64,000 nucleotides of DNA, taken from the NCBI RefSeq assembly GCF_900187425.1, contig NZ_FYDJ01000003.1, forward strand, positions 336,987-400,986, written 5' to 3'. Made by a program: the position numbers and the translations under genes. This DNA is from Pseudomonas sp. Irchel s3h14. Its GTDB lineage: Bacteria; Pseudomonadota; Gammaproteobacteria; Pseudomonadales; Pseudomonadaceae. Under the pieces are notes generated by a model. The model saw only the letters and a program-made list of their open reading frames with translations. It searched no databases and had not been told where the DNA came from. Shown here piece by piece: positions 47,143-56,361 of the stretch (its first letter is position 1; each line of letters starts with the position of its first letter).

Positions 47143-47929
47143 TCGGCGTGGCCGAGCCTTGCTCACGGGAAAACTTCACCGCGGTGTCGAGGTCCTTGAG
47201 CAGCGTGCGCACATGCCATTTCACCGGTTCGAAACGGCTTTCGGCCATTTGCGGGGCAAGGATCTGCAACGGCTTTGAATCGGCGAAACCACCGGCCAGA
47301 GCCTCGGCGATCAGACGGGCGTCGACGCCGGAACGCTCGGCCAACGCCACCACTTCGGCGATCACCAGCGCGTTGCAGGCGACGATCATCTGATTACAAG
47401 CCTTGGTCACCTGCCCCGCTCCGACGGCGCCCATGTGGGTCACGCGCTGGCCGAGGCTCAACAGCACTGGCCTGACGCGCTCAAGATCCGCCGTTTCACC
47501 GCCCACCATGATCGCCAGGCTGCCGGCCTCGGCGCCGACCACTCCGCCGGACACGGGTGCATCCAGCCAGCTCATGCCGGTTTGGCTGACCAGCGCGGTC
47601 GCCATTTCCCGCGTCGCGGTAGGTTCCAGGCTGGAAAAATCCACCAGCAATTGACCGCTTTTCGCACCTTGCGCAATCCCTGCCGCGCCAAACACCACCT
47701 CACGCACCACCGACGTGTCCGCCAGGCACAACATCACCACGTCGGCGTGCCGACACAGCTCAGCCGGCGTGGCGACCTGTCGTGCACCGGCCTCGACCAG
47801 CGGCGCGCACTTGGCTGGATTGCGGTTCCACACCGTCAGCGGATAACCCGCTGCCAGCAAGCGCCGGCACATTGGCAAGCCCATCAGGCCGACCCCGGCA
47901 AACCCGAGTGAAGGTAACGATGACATCAT
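47033..47929 (-). CDS. Beta-hydroxyacid dehydrogenase (3-hydroxyisobutyrate dehydrogenase family)
   Basis: A 298-residue NAD(P)-dependent dehydrogenase. The N-terminal Rossmann motif is GFAGVGLMGLPMCRRL, the substrate motif is DAPVSGG and the catalytic Lys lies in GAGQVTKACNQMIVA. Members oxidise 3-hydroxyisobutyrate or reduce tartronate semialdehyde or similar; which substrate applies cannot be told. The same gene follows nbdA in P. aeruginosa (PA3312). Its 3' 110 bp are antisense to the end of the nbdA-like gene. Confidence 0.85.
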   Translation of the reverse strand: MMSSLPSLGFAGVGLMGLPMCRRLLAAGYPLTVWNRNPAKCAPLVEAGARQVATPAELCRHADVVMLCLADTSVVREVVFGAAGIAQGAKSGQLLVDFSSLEPTATREMATALVSQTGMSWLDAPVSGGVVGAEAGSLAIMVGGETADLERVRPVLLSLGQRVTHMGAVGAGQVTKACNQMIVACNALVIAEVVALAERSGVDARLIAEALAGGFADSKPLQILAPQMAESRFEPVKWHVRTLLKDLDTAVKFSREQGSATPISGLAAQLMRLHGGQGFLEKDPSTLVQLYREPDSEN

Positions 47930-48126
47930 TTGGCCTCCTTTTGATTAAAGATCATCGAATATTGGCCGATTCATCATGACTTAGGAAAGGATTCCCCCGA
48001 GCGATGCTCAGGCCAAGGCCCTGACGCTTGGGCCACATACGCGCTGAAAAAAGACGCGAGATCCCATCCGTGATGGTTCGACGACATCGTGTCGCCCAAC
48101 CAACCAGCCCAGGTAAATGGCGCACA

Positions 48127-50322
48127 ATGACTTCTAAAAACAATCCGGCCACTGCGATATCCGATCTGACGTTGAGCCCCGCGGCAAACAGCCCCGCACC
48201 GTCGAAGCCATTGACGCCATCGCGCCCGCTGGCAACTCAGCAATACCTGTACTTCACCGAAACCAATACCGATCGCATCCTCGATAATCTCGACGGTCTG
48301 CGCGACATGGTGTTCCCGCGCCCACCGCATCTGGAAGGCGACAGTGAACATCACAGCGATCAGGAATTCCCGTCGGTGTGCCTGATCGGCCTGGGCCGCT
48401 GCGGTTCGAACATCGCGCTGGACGTCGCCGAGCTGGTGTACAACGCCCGCAAGTTCTACCTCAACGAATTCAATAACGAAGATCGCCTGTCGCCGGACAA
48501 GCGCTTCGCCGAAAAGGGCTACAGCCCGGCACAGTGGATTCGCAACAACCTGCGCCTGGGACCGAACAAGGCCAGCAAACCGGTATTCCTGGTCGAGCCG
48601 CTGGTGATGCTCGGCGACCTGGACAAAGACATCGCCGGCCGCATCCGTTTCTCGCGCAAGGGCGAAAAAAGCGGTTTCCTGCGCGACTACAGCAAAATGA
48701 AGATCATGGACTTGTCGGAAGTCCACGCCGGTGGCGCCGGTAACGCGCCGATCCTCGGCCAGTACCTGGCCAAGATCATCCTGAACAAGGACACCCAGCG
48801 TTTCTCCAGCCCTGACTGGAAGATGATTCACTCGTACCTGATCGACAGCTGCGGGATCAAGGCCAACCAGTCGCGCCTGTACTTCTCGATCTTCAGTGCC
48901 GGCGGCGGTACCGGTTCGGGCATGGCCTCGGAATTCGGCCTGGCCCAGCAGCACTCGTACATGAACAAGACGTTCGATACCAAGCCGATGGACGAGCACG
49001 ACAGCAAGAGCGGTCATTCCTTCGTCTTCGAACCGATATTCACCAGCGGCATTTGCGTGTTGCCGAACATTTCCGATCACCGCAGCGAAATGTCTGAGGC
49101 GTTGCACATCAACGCCGGTCGTCTGCTGTGTAAATACCTGTCGGAAGAGTGGGACTTCTCCTACAACTTCGCCAACGAAGACAGCAGCGAAGCCAGTGTC
49201 ATGGGCCGTATCCGCCCATGGAACGCCATGATGCTGATCTCCAACGACATCATGCGTTATGCCGAAGAAAGCGATGACGGCAACATTCAGAACATCGACG
49301 TCAACGCGATGGAAAAGCACGCTAACCAGTACATCTCACAGCAGATCTTCAACATTCTGACGGCTCAGGCGGTTACAACCGACTACGACCAGAACTATTT
49401 CCGTCGCGCCGGCATCGACATTGGCGAAACCATTCGCCTCGACGCCAACGACCTGTTCATGAGTCTGGCCGGCCCCGTAGCGATTGCCTACGCCGAGTCC
49501 GTGGTGCCGGAAACTCCGCCGCCGAGCAGCGACAAGTTCAAGGTGTTCGAGAAAGAACCGCAGCGCCTGAACATCGACGACCTGTTCTTCCGCTCCATCG
49601 ACTTGCCGCACTTCAACAAAGTGACCCAGGCGATTGAAGGCATCAGCCTGTTGCCAATCGAATCCAAGCGCTATCGCGCCTCGCTGGAGCAGTACAAGAA
49701 TTCGGGATACGACGCGGCCGCGTTGCACGACCTGCACTTCTTCAAGAACTGCTCGTCGGTGGTCTCGATTGTTTCGTTGCCGAAGGACTACAAGCTGTCC
49801 TACATGGACTTGAACCGGTTGAAGACCCACCTCAACAGCCTGTTCCCGAACACCACGCTCAAGCGTTATGCACTGGTCATCGGCGCCTCGGCCAACCTGT
49901 CGCTGACCACCCTGATCGCCAAGAGCCCGTGCCTGTCGGACGACTTCCTGACGCTGATCGTGGCCTTCATCAAGCGTTGCTTCGCGAAAAACCCGTACCG
50001 CTTTGACGAGACCCTGGATAACTCGATCCTGGACTTCATCATTAATGAAGAGTTCGACGAGGACCGGATCGACGAGTTGCTTAATGAGTTCGAGAACCCG
50101 GCGAAGATCCTCGATACCAACTGGTACGCGATCAAACCGATGTACGAGAAGAAGTACCGCGAGCTGATCAACGACAAAGACAAGTTCGTCTCGATCAATG
50201 ACATTCGTCTGTCCCGGGATTGCGTGAAGAAGGCGATCAAGTACTTGCGCGAGATTTACCGTCACCGGATTGGCAAGACCAAGGTTATTTCCCTCAATAA
50301 CCATACCGGCAAGACTGCTTAA
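48127..50322 (+). CDS. Tubulin/FtsZ-like GTPase superfamily protein, 731 residues
   Basis: I assign this to the tubulin/FtsZ superfamily from its motifs. A Pro/Ser-rich N-terminus (1-38) precedes the first loop VCLIGLGRCGSNIALDVAEL (about 84-103). VHAGGAGNAPILGQYLAK follows, and the tubulin signature FSAGGGTGSGMASEFGLAQ has GGGTGSG at residues 259-265. WNAMMLISNDIM (about 365-376) resembles the guanine-contacting helix, and RRAGIDIGETIRLDANDLFM (about 426-445) is a candidate T7 catalytic loop. About 280 further C-terminal residues are of unknown fold, so the protein is nearly twice FtsZ length. Start: ATG at 48127; the frame is open to 48028 and no good ribosome site decides. No transmembrane segment is evident. 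It is a single gene. Role unknown; a cytoskeletal filament or membrane-remodelling GTPase is inference. Confidence 0.75.
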   Translation: MTSKNNPATAISDLTLSPAANSPAPSKPLTPSRPLATQQYLYFTETNTDRILDNLDGLRDMVFPRPPHLEGDSEHHSDQEFPSVCLIGLGRCGSNIALDVAELVYNARKFYLNEFNNEDRLSPDKRFAEKGYSPAQWIRNNLRLGPNKASKPVFLVEPLVMLGDLDKDIAGRIRFSRKGEKSGFLRDYSKMKIMDLSEVHAGGAGNAPILGQYLAKIILNKDTQRFSSPDWKMIHSYLIDSCGIKANQSRLYFSIFSAGGGTGSGMASEFGLAQQHSYMNKTFDTKPMDEHDSKSGHSFVFEPIFTSGICVLPNISDHRSEMSEALHINAGRLLCKYLSEEWDFSYNFANEDSSEASVMGRIRPWNAMMLISNDIMRYAEESDDGNIQNIDVNAMEKHANQYISQQIFNILTAQAVTTDYDQNYFRRAGIDIGETIRLDANDLFMSLAGPVAIAYAESVVPETPPPSSDKFKVFEKEPQRLNIDDLFFRSIDLPHFNKVTQAIEGISLLPIESKRYRASLEQYKNSGYDAAALHDLHFFKNCSSVVSIVSLPKDYKLSYMDLNRLKTHLNSLFPNTTLKRYALVIGASANLSLTTLIAKSPCLSDDFLTLIVAFIKRCFAKNPYRFDETLDNSILDFIINEEFDEDRIDELLNEFENPAKILDTNWYAIKPMYEKKYRELINDKDKFVSINDIRLSRDCVKKAIKYLREIYRHRIGKTKVISLNNHTGKTA

Positions 50323-50335
50323 CTCACCGACTGTC

Positions 50336-50366
50336 GATCGTTCCCACGCAGAGCGTGGGAACGATC
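50336..50366. repeat. Palindromic repeat, family A copy 6 (outer arms only)
   Basis: GATCGTTCCCACGC-AGA-GCGTGGGAACGATC, a simple hairpin 13 bp after the stop of the tubulin-like gene; a plausible 3'-end structure. Confidence 0.9.
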
Positions 50367-50381
50367 ACATCCAGAAACAAT

Positions 50382-50403
50382 TAAGCAGCCATCAGGCTGC
50401 TTA
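50382..50403. repeat. Short perfect inverted repeat
   Basis: TAAGCAGCC-ATCA-GGCTGCTTA with 9-bp arms. It lacks a T-run on either side but may serve as a weak terminator between the convergent tubulin-like and DUF2288 genes. Confidence 0.5.
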
Positions 50404-50538
50404 GTAAACTGTTCCCGTTACGTTTACGTCACCGTGATGCTGGCCCGCCTGTGGCCTTTCTCTACGGCAACATGCCATCACGCTACTCGGCTACACACTT
50501 TTGCCCGACAAAGTCACGCACCAATAGAGTGCACATCT

Positions 50539-50844
50539 TCAGCTCGTCGCCCTTTCCTGGATCAGAATCCACGGCGAAACGACCACTGCCCACAGCTCCG
50601 GATCGCGTTCGAAAAGATCCAGCGCCCGCGTTTCAGACAGCTTGGCAACCTTGTCGGCGGCCAGCCAGGCAGCCACTTTCTCGCCTTCGTCGGTCGCGAC
50701 TGCCTCCGCTGCAGCAATCAAATCCAGACCGGGATCGACCCACAATAGGGCACCCCTGGCGAAGAACGGCTCAAGCTCCTTCCAGGTAATAGATGCGGTT
50801 TCACCAAGCAGCTTGGCATAGAGGGTGCTAGGTTCTTGAGTCAT
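50539..50844 (-). CDS. DUF2288 family protein
   Basis: A 101-residue protein of the DUF2288 type: LLGETASITWKELEPFFARG near the N-terminus, VDPGLDLIAAAEAVATDEGE, and the C-terminal LWAVVVSPWILIQE. No function is known. It is divergent from braC, with a 338-bp gap. Confidence 0.75.
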   Translation of the reverse strand: MTQEPSTLYAKLLGETASITWKELEPFFARGALLWVDPGLDLIAAAEAVATDEGEKVAAWLAADKVAKLSETRALDLFERDPELWAVVVSPWILIQERATS

Positions 50845-51067
50845 GGGTCCTGTCCGGAAAAGAAATCGACGTAATCATAACGTTGGTGGTCTGGCAGAAA
50901 AACCCGGATGCAACTGAGTTACCGATTGAAAACAGCAGGAAAGCCAAGGATTGCTGATATTTCAGCTATAACCCCCGCCGCCATTCTGTCTTTTTCTTTC
51001 AAAAAAGCGACACCCTCTGATTTTGCCCCCTGGCGCCAGCTTCCCAGGCTAACAATTGGCGCTCTAC

Positions 51068-51083
51068 ACTGTACCGGTACAGT
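51068..51083. promoter_or_regulatory. 16-bp perfect palindrome upstream of braC
   Basis: ACTGTACCGGTACAGT reads identically on both strands, 100 bp before the braC ATG, and a second symmetric element GATATC-GAA-GATATC follows at about 51106-51120. It looks like an operator for a dimeric regulator. The spacing CTGT-N6-ACAG excludes a LexA site (N8). The rest of 50845-51182 shows no gene. Confidence 0.55.
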
Positions 51084-51182
51084 TGCCGGGGGCATTTTCC
51101 GGAGGATATCGAAGATATCTGACCCGGTTCTGCTGCTACGGCGCCAGGACTATAAAAACTACAACAGTAAGAGTGGAGCACT

Positions 51183-52310
51183 ATGACTAAGGCTACTAAG
51201 CAGATTTCCAAACTGTTTGCCGCTATGGTTCTGGCCGGGGTTGCCAGCCATTCGTTCGCAGCTGACACCATCAAGATCGGCATCGCCGGCCCTAAAACCG
51301 GCCCTGTAGCCCAATACGGCGACATGCAGTTCAGTGGCGCCAAAATGGCCATCGAACAGATCAACGCCAAAGGCGGCGTAGACGGCAAGAAACTCGAAGC
51401 CGTTGAATACGATGACGCCTGTGATCCAAAACAAGCGGTAGCGGTCGCGAACAAAGTCGTCAACGACGGCGTCAAGTTCGTGGTCGGTCACCTGTGCTCC
51501 AGCTCCACCCAACCCGCTTCGGACATTTACGAAGACGAAGGCGTGATCATGATCACCCCGGCTGCTACCAGCCCGGACATCACCGCCCGTGGTTACAAAA
51601 TGATCTTCCGCACCATCGGTCTGGACAGCGCCCAGGGCCCTGCCGCCGGTAACTACATTGCCGACTTCGTAAAACCGAAAATCGTTGCCGTGCTGCACGA
51701 CAAACAGCAATACGGTGAAGGCATCGCCAGCGCCGTGAAGAAAACCCTGGAAGGCAAAGGCATCAAGGTTGCCGTGTTCGAAGGCATCAACGCCGGCGAC
51801 AAAGACTTCTCTTCGATGGTCGCCAAGCTCAAGCAAGCCAACGTCGACTTCGTCTACTACGGCGGCTACCACCCGGAGCTGGGTCTGATCCTGCGTCAAT
51901 CCCAGGAAAAAGGCCTGAAAGCCAAGTTCATGGGTCCGGAAGGCGTGGGTAACGACTCCATTTCGCAGATCGCCAAAGACGCTTCCGAAGGTCTGCTGGT
52001 AACCCTGCCGAAATCCTTCGACCAGGATCCGGCCAACATCGCCCTGGCTGATGCGTTCAAAGCCAAGAAAGAAGACCCGAGCGGTCCATTCGTGTTCCCG
52101 GCCTACTCGGCTGTGACCGTAATTGCCGACGGTATCAAGGCTGCCAAGAGCGAAGACTCTGCCAAAGTGGCTGAAGCCATCCACGCAGGCACCTTCAAGA
52201 CTCCGACTGGCGACCTGAGCTTCGACGCCAAAGGCGACCTGAAAGACTTCAAATTTGTGGTTTACGAGTGGCACTTCGGCAAACCAAAAACTGAAGCCAA
52301 GCCTCAGTAA
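51183..52310 (+). CDS. braC: Branched-chain amino acid ABC transporter substrate-binding protein
   Basis: A 375-residue periplasmic binding protein (type I fold, Leu/Ile/Val-binding). Signal peptide MTKATKQISKLFAAMVLAGV...SHSFA, then DTIKIGIAGPKTGPVAQYGD, VEYDDACDPKQAVAVANKVV and VGHLCSSSTQPASDIYEDEG; the two cysteines probably form the conserved disulfide. It binds Leu, Ile, Val and often Ala/Thr. The start follows GGAG by 7 bases. A hairpin in the 232-bp gap to braD should make the binding protein more abundant than the membrane parts. Confidence 0.94.
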   Translation: MTKATKQISKLFAAMVLAGVASHSFAADTIKIGIAGPKTGPVAQYGDMQFSGAKMAIEQINAKGGVDGKKLEAVEYDDACDPKQAVAVANKVVNDGVKFVVGHLCSSSTQPASDIYEDEGVIMITPAATSPDITARGYKMIFRTIGLDSAQGPAAGNYIADFVKPKIVAVLHDKQQYGEGIASAVKKTLEGKGIKVAVFEGINAGDKDFSSMVAKLKQANVDFVYYGGYHPELGLILRQSQEKGLKAKFMGPEGVGNDSISQIAKDASEGLLVTLPKSFDQDPANIALADAFKAKKEDPSGPFVFPAYSAVTVIADGIKAAKSEDSAKVAEAIHAGTFKTPTGDLSFDAKGDLKDFKFVVYEWHFGKPKTEAKPQ

Positions 52311-52334
52311 GGCGTTGCCTGACTGACTGCCAAT

Positions 52335-52365
52335 AAAGCCCACGGCGTGCCGTGGGCTTTGTTTT
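52335..52365 (+). terminator. Hairpin/terminator between braC and braD
   Basis: AAAGCCCACGG-CGTG-CCGTGGGCTTT followed by GTTTT. It probably reduces transcription into braDEFG or protects the 3' end of braC mRNA. Confidence 0.85.
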
Positions 52366-52542
52366 ACGAACGTATTGGGCCGCGCTGGCGTGATCCGCCA
52401 GTCTCCCCACCTGAAAATCTCAAAACCGTCATCAGCGGTTCGCTGGCAAATCTCGAATTCGAAGTGGGTGCAGATCCACGGGGCTCGAGCGGGAAAATGA
52501 CTCCACCAGTGAAATGCGTATCAGGTTTTTAGGAGCGCTGTA

Positions 52543-53466
52543 ATGCCTGACATCTATCACTTCTTCCAACAGCTGGTTAATGGTCTGACCATTGGCAGCA
52601 CATATGCCCTGATCGCCATCGGCTATACGATGGTTTACGGCATCATTGGAATGATCAACTTCGCCCACGGCGAGGTGTACATGATTGGCTCCTATGTGGC
52701 GTTCATTGCCATTGCGGGCCTGACCATGATGGGACTCGACAGTGTTCCACTGTTGATGACCGCTGCTTTTCTCGCGACCATCGTCGTGACCAGTGCCTAC
52801 GGCTACAGCATCGAACGGATCGCCTACCGCCCCCTGCGCGGCAGCAACCGTCTGATCCCGCTGATTTCCGCCATCGGCATGTCGATCTTCCTGCAGAACA
52901 CGGTTCTGCTGGCGCAAGACTCCAAGGACAAATCCATCCCCAACCTGATCCCCGGTAACATCTCCTTCGGGCCAGGTGGCGCACATGAAGTGCTGATTTC
53001 CTACATGCAAATCGTGGTGTTCGTGGTGACCTTTGTCGCCATGCTCGGCCTGACGTTGTTCATCTCCCGCTCTCGCCTGGGTCGCGCCTGCCGCGCCTGT
53101 GCCGAAGACATCAAGATGGCCAACCTCTTGGGTATCAACACCAACAACATCATCGCCCTGACCTTCGTCATCGGTGCCGCACTGGCAGCCATCGCGGCTG
53201 TGTTGCTGAGCATGCAATACGGCGTGATCAACCCGAACGCCGGTTTCCTGGTCGGTCTCAAGGCCTTCACCGCAGCGGTACTGGGCGGTATCGGCAGCAT
53301 CCCCGGAGCCATGCTCGGCGGGATCGTGCTTGGGGTGGCGGAAGCCTTTGGTGCCGATATTTTCGGCGACCAATACAAGGACGTCGTGGCGTTCGGCTTA
53401 TTGGTTCTGGTGTTGTTGTTCCGGCCAACCGGCCTGTTGGGCCGTCCGGAGGTTGAAAAAGTATGA
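52543..53466 (+). CDS. braD: Branched-chain amino acid ABC permease BraD
   Basis: A 307-residue LivH-type permease with about eight membrane helices: [20 protein letters not shown] at the N-terminus, [14 protein letters not shown] (family motif) and [19 protein letters not shown], the EAA-like cytoplasmic loop that contacts the ATPases. It forms the membrane channel with BraE. Its end overlaps the braE start by 4 bp (ATGA). Confidence 0.94.
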   Translation: MPDIYHFFQQLVNGLTIGSTYALIAIGYTMVYGIIGMINFAHGEVYMIGSYVAFIAIAGLTMMGLDSVPLLMTAAFLATIVVTSAYGYSIERIAYRPLRGSNRLIPLISAIGMSIFLQNTVLLAQDSKDKSIPNLIPGNISFGPGGAHEVLISYMQIVVFVVTFVAMLGLTLFISRSRLGRACRACAEDIKMANLLGINTNNIIALTFVIGAALAAIAAVLLSMQYGVINPNAGFLVGLKAFTAAVLGGIGSIPGAMLGGIVLGVAEAFGADIFGDQYKDVVAFGLLVLVLLFRPTGLLGRPEVEKV

Positions 53467-54719
53467 CTAGGAATCTTAAACAGGCGTTGTTCAGCGCCTT
53501 GCTGGTGTGGGCCGTTGCCTACCCGGTACTCGGTCTGAAACTGACCATTGTCGGCATCAACCTCGAAGTACATGGCACCAGCAACGCAACGCTGATCACC
53601 ATTGCCGTGTGCTCGGTGCTGATGTTCTTGCGGGTGTTGTTCGATCAGCAGATCAGCTCGGCCTGGAAATCCTCGCCGAACATGCCGGTGATGCCGGCCA
53701 AGGCCAGTACGTTCCTGACCCTGCCGACCACTCAGCGCTGGATCATCATCGCGTTGATCATCGGTGCGCTGGTCTGGCCGTTCTTCGGCTCCCGCGGCGC
53801 GGTGGATATCGCCACACTGGTGCTGATCTACGTGATGCTCGGCCTGGGCCTGAACATCGTGGTCGGTCTGGCCGGTCTGCTCGACCTCGGTTACGTCGGC
53901 TTCTATGCCGTCGGTGCCTACAGTTATGCGCTGCTGTCGCACTACTACGGTCTGAGCTTCTGGATCTGCCTGCCAATCGCCGGGATGATGGCGGCCACCT
54001 TCGGCTTCCTGCTCGGTTTCCCGGTCCTGCGTTTGCGTGGTGACTATCTGGCGATCGTGACCCTGGGCTTCGGTGAGATCATCCGTCTGTTCCTGCGTAA
54101 CCTGACCGAGCTCACCGGCGGCCCGAACGGCATCAGCAACATCGAGAAACCGACGTTCTTCGGCCTGACCTTCGAACGTAAAGCTGCTGAAGGCCTGCAG
54201 ACGTTCCACGAGTACTTCGGCCTGGCATACAACTCGATCAACAAGGTGATCTTCCTTTACCTGGTGGCGTTGTTCCTGGCGTTGTTCGCGTTGTTCGTCA
54301 TCAACCGCTTGCTGCGCATGCCCCTGGGCCGTGCCTGGGAAGCGTTGCGTGAAGACGAAATCGCCTGCCGTGCGTTGGGTCTCAATCCTACGGTCATCAA
54401 GCTGTCGGCCTTCACCCTCGGTGCTGCGTTCGCCGGTTTCGCCGGTAGCTTCTTCGCCGCGCGCCAAGGTCTGGTGACACCGGAGTCCTTCACCTTCATC
54501 GAATCGGCGACCATCCTCGCCATCGTGGTGCTGGGTGGCATGGGCTCGCAGCTGGGCGTCGTACTCGCCGCCACGGTGATGATCCTGTTGCCGGAAATGA
54601 TGCGTGAGTTCAGTGAATACCGCATGTTGATGTTCGGCGCCTTGATGGTGCTGATGATGATCTGGCGTCCTCAAGGACTGCTGCCCATGCAACGTCCTCA
54701 CATGGAGCTGCGCAAATGA
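53463..54719 (+). CDS. braE: Branched-chain amino acid ABC permease BraE
   Basis: A 418-residue LivM-type permease. An extra hydrophobic N-terminal region (about 1-110) precedes the core, which has [31 protein letters not shown] and the coupling loop near [20 protein letters not shown]. The length agrees with BraE/LivM of gamma-proteobacteria, longer than BraD. It overlaps braF by 4 bp. Confidence 0.94.
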   Translation: MTRNLKQALFSALLVWAVAYPVLGLKLTIVGINLEVHGTSNATLITIAVCSVLMFLRVLFDQQISSAWKSSPNMPVMPAKASTFLTLPTTQRWIIIALIIGALVWPFFGSRGAVDIATLVLIYVMLGLGLNIVVGLAGLLDLGYVGFYAVGAYSYALLSHYYGLSFWICLPIAGMMAATFGFLLGFPVLRLRGDYLAIVTLGFGEIIRLFLRNLTELTGGPNGISNIEKPTFFGLTFERKAAEGLQTFHEYFGLAYNSINKVIFLYLVALFLALFALFVINRLLRMPLGRAWEALREDEIACRALGLNPTVIKLSAFTLGAAFAGFAGSFFAARQGLVTPESFTFIESATILAIVVLGGMGSQLGVVLAATVMILLPEMMREFSEYRMLMFGALMVLMMIWRPQGLLPMQRPHMELRK

Positions 54720-55483
54720 GCCGCGAGATCCTTAAAGTCGAAAATCTGAGCATGCGCTTCGGCGGTTTGCTGGCGGTCAACGGCGTAGCCCTGAGCGTGA
54801 AGGAAAAACAGGTCGTGGCACTGATCGGCCCGAACGGCGCCGGCAAGACCACCGTGTTCAACTGCCTGACCGGTTTCTATAAACCGAGCGGCGGCAGCAT
54901 CCTGCTGGACGGCGAGCCGATCGAAGGCCTGCCCGGCCACAAGATTGCCCTCAAAGGCGTGGTGCGCACCTTCCAGAACGTGCGGCTGTTCAAGGACATG
55001 ACGGCGGTCGAGAACCTCTTGATCGCCCAGCACCGTCATCTGAACACCAACTTCCTGGCGGGCCTGTTCAAGACCCCGGGGTTCCGCAAGAGCGAACGCG
55101 AGGCCATGGAGTTCGCCGAGTTCTGGCTGGAAAAGGTCAACCTCAAGGCGTTCGCCAACCGGCCGGCCGGCACCCTGGCCTACGGTCAGCAACGTCGTCT
55201 GGAAATCGCTCGCTGCATGATGACCCGTCCGCGGATCCTCATGCTCGACGAACCGGCCGCCGGCCTGAACCCGAAGGAAACCGAAGACCTGAAGGCGCTG
55301 ATCAGCATGCTGCGTGAAGAGCACAACGTCACCGTGCTGCTGATCGAACACGACATGAAACTGGTCATGAGCATTTCCGACCACATCGTCGTGATCAACC
55401 AGGGCACGCCTCTGGCCGACGGCACGCCGGAACAGATCCGTGACAATCCCGAAGTGATCAAAGCCTACCTGGGGGAAGCGTAA
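54716..55483 (+). CDS. braF: Branched-chain amino acid ABC ATPase BraF
   Basis: A 255-residue LivG-type ATPase. Walker A GPNGAGKT (38-45), signature [13 protein letters not shown], Walker [16 protein letters not shown] and the switch His in [11 protein letters not shown]. It powers uptake together with BraG. The stop TAA is directly followed by the braG ATG. Confidence 0.95.
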   Translation: MSREILKVENLSMRFGGLLAVNGVALSVKEKQVVALIGPNGAGKTTVFNCLTGFYKPSGGSILLDGEPIEGLPGHKIALKGVVRTFQNVRLFKDMTAVENLLIAQHRHLNTNFLAGLFKTPGFRKSEREAMEFAEFWLEKVNLKAFANRPAGTLAYGQQRRLEIARCMMTRPRILMLDEPAAGLNPKETEDLKALISMLREEHNVTVLLIEHDMKLVMSISDHIVVINQGTPLADGTPEQIRDNPEVIKAYLGEA

Positions 55484-56185
55484 ATGCTGCAATTCGAAAA
55501 CGTTTCCACCTTCTACGGCAAGATCCAGGCCCTGCACAGCGTCAACGTGGAAATCCGTCAGGGCGAAATCGTCACCCTGATCGGTGCCAACGGCGCGGGC
55601 AAATCCACCTTGCTGATGACGCTTTGCGGTTCGCCGCAAGCCCACAGCGGCAGCATCAAGTACATGGGTGAAGAGCTCGTGGGGCAGACCTCGGCGCAGA
55701 TCATGCGCAAGAGCATCGCCGTGGTTCCGGAAGGTCGTCGGGTGTTTGCCCGTCTGACCGTGGAAGAAAACCTCGCCATGGGCGGGTTCTTCACCGACAA
55801 GGGCGATTATCAGGAACAGATGGACAAGGTTCTCGGACTTTTCCCACGCCTGAAAGAACGCTTCGCCCAACGCGGCGGCACCATGTCCGGCGGCGAACAG
55901 CAAATGCTCGCCATCGGCCGTGCGCTGATGAGCAAACCCAAGCTGTTGCTGCTCGACGAACCTTCGTTGGGTCTGGCACCGATCATCATCCAGCAGATCT
56001 TCGACATCATCGAACAGCTGCGCAAGGACGGTGTGACGGTGTTCCTGGTGGAGCAGAACGCCAACCAGGCGCTGAAAATCGCTGACCGCGCGTACGTTCT
56101 GGAGAACGGCCGGGTGGTGATGACAGGCACTGGGGAAGCGTTGCTGACCGATCCGAAAGTACGTGAAGCGTACTTGGGTGGTTGA
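55484..56185 (+). CDS. braG: Branched-chain amino acid ABC ATPase BraG
   Basis: A 233-residue LivF-type ATPase. Walker A GANGAGKS (34-41), signature TMSGGEQQMLAIGRAL, Walker B LLLLDEPSLGLAP and VFLVEQNANQALK with Gln in place of the switch His, as usual for LivF. It is the last gene of the transporter operon, with a terminator 15 bp on. Confidence 0.95.
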   Translation: MLQFENVSTFYGKIQALHSVNVEIRQGEIVTLIGANGAGKSTLLMTLCGSPQAHSGSIKYMGEELVGQTSAQIMRKSIAVVPEGRRVFARLTVEENLAMGGFFTDKGDYQEQMDKVLGLFPRLKERFAQRGGTMSGGEQQMLAIGRALMSKPKLLLLDEPSLGLAPIIIQQIFDIIEQLRKDGVTVFLVEQNANQALKIADRAYVLENGRVVMTGTGEALLTDPKVREAYLGG

Positions 56186-56200
56186 GTCTTCGCGGTAAAC

Positions 56201-56232
56201 AAAAAACGGCCTTCGGGCCGTTTTTTGTTTTT
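56201..56232 (+). terminator. Rho-independent terminator after braG
   Basis: AAAAAACGGCC-TTCG-GGCCGTTTTTT with a stable UUCG-type loop; symmetric A and T runs allow use in both directions. Confidence 0.92.
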
Positions 56233-56251
56233 ACATTCAACGACGATGACC

Positions 56252-56356
56252 GATCGTTCCCACGCTCTGCGTGGGAATGCCTCACCGGACGCTCTGCGTC
56301 CATTTGGGACGCGGAGCGTCCCGGGCTGCATTACCACGCGGAGCGTGGGAACGATC
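56252..56356. repeat. Palindromic intergenic repeat, family A copy 7
   Basis: GATCGTTCCCACGC ... GCGTGGGAACGATC with inner arms GGACGCTCTGCGTCC / GGACGCGGAGCGTCC; between convergent braG and the LysR gene. Confidence 0.92.
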
Positions 56357-56361
56357 ATTTT

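Noticed and set aside
48127-50322. Cell-division FtsZ
   Set aside because: Length, missing C-terminal FtsA/ZipA-binding peptide and absence of the ftsQA neighbourhood exclude it.
51069-51082. LexA (SOS) box before braC
   Set aside because: LexA needs CTGT-N8-ACAG; the site has N6, and the operon is not a DNA-damage gene.
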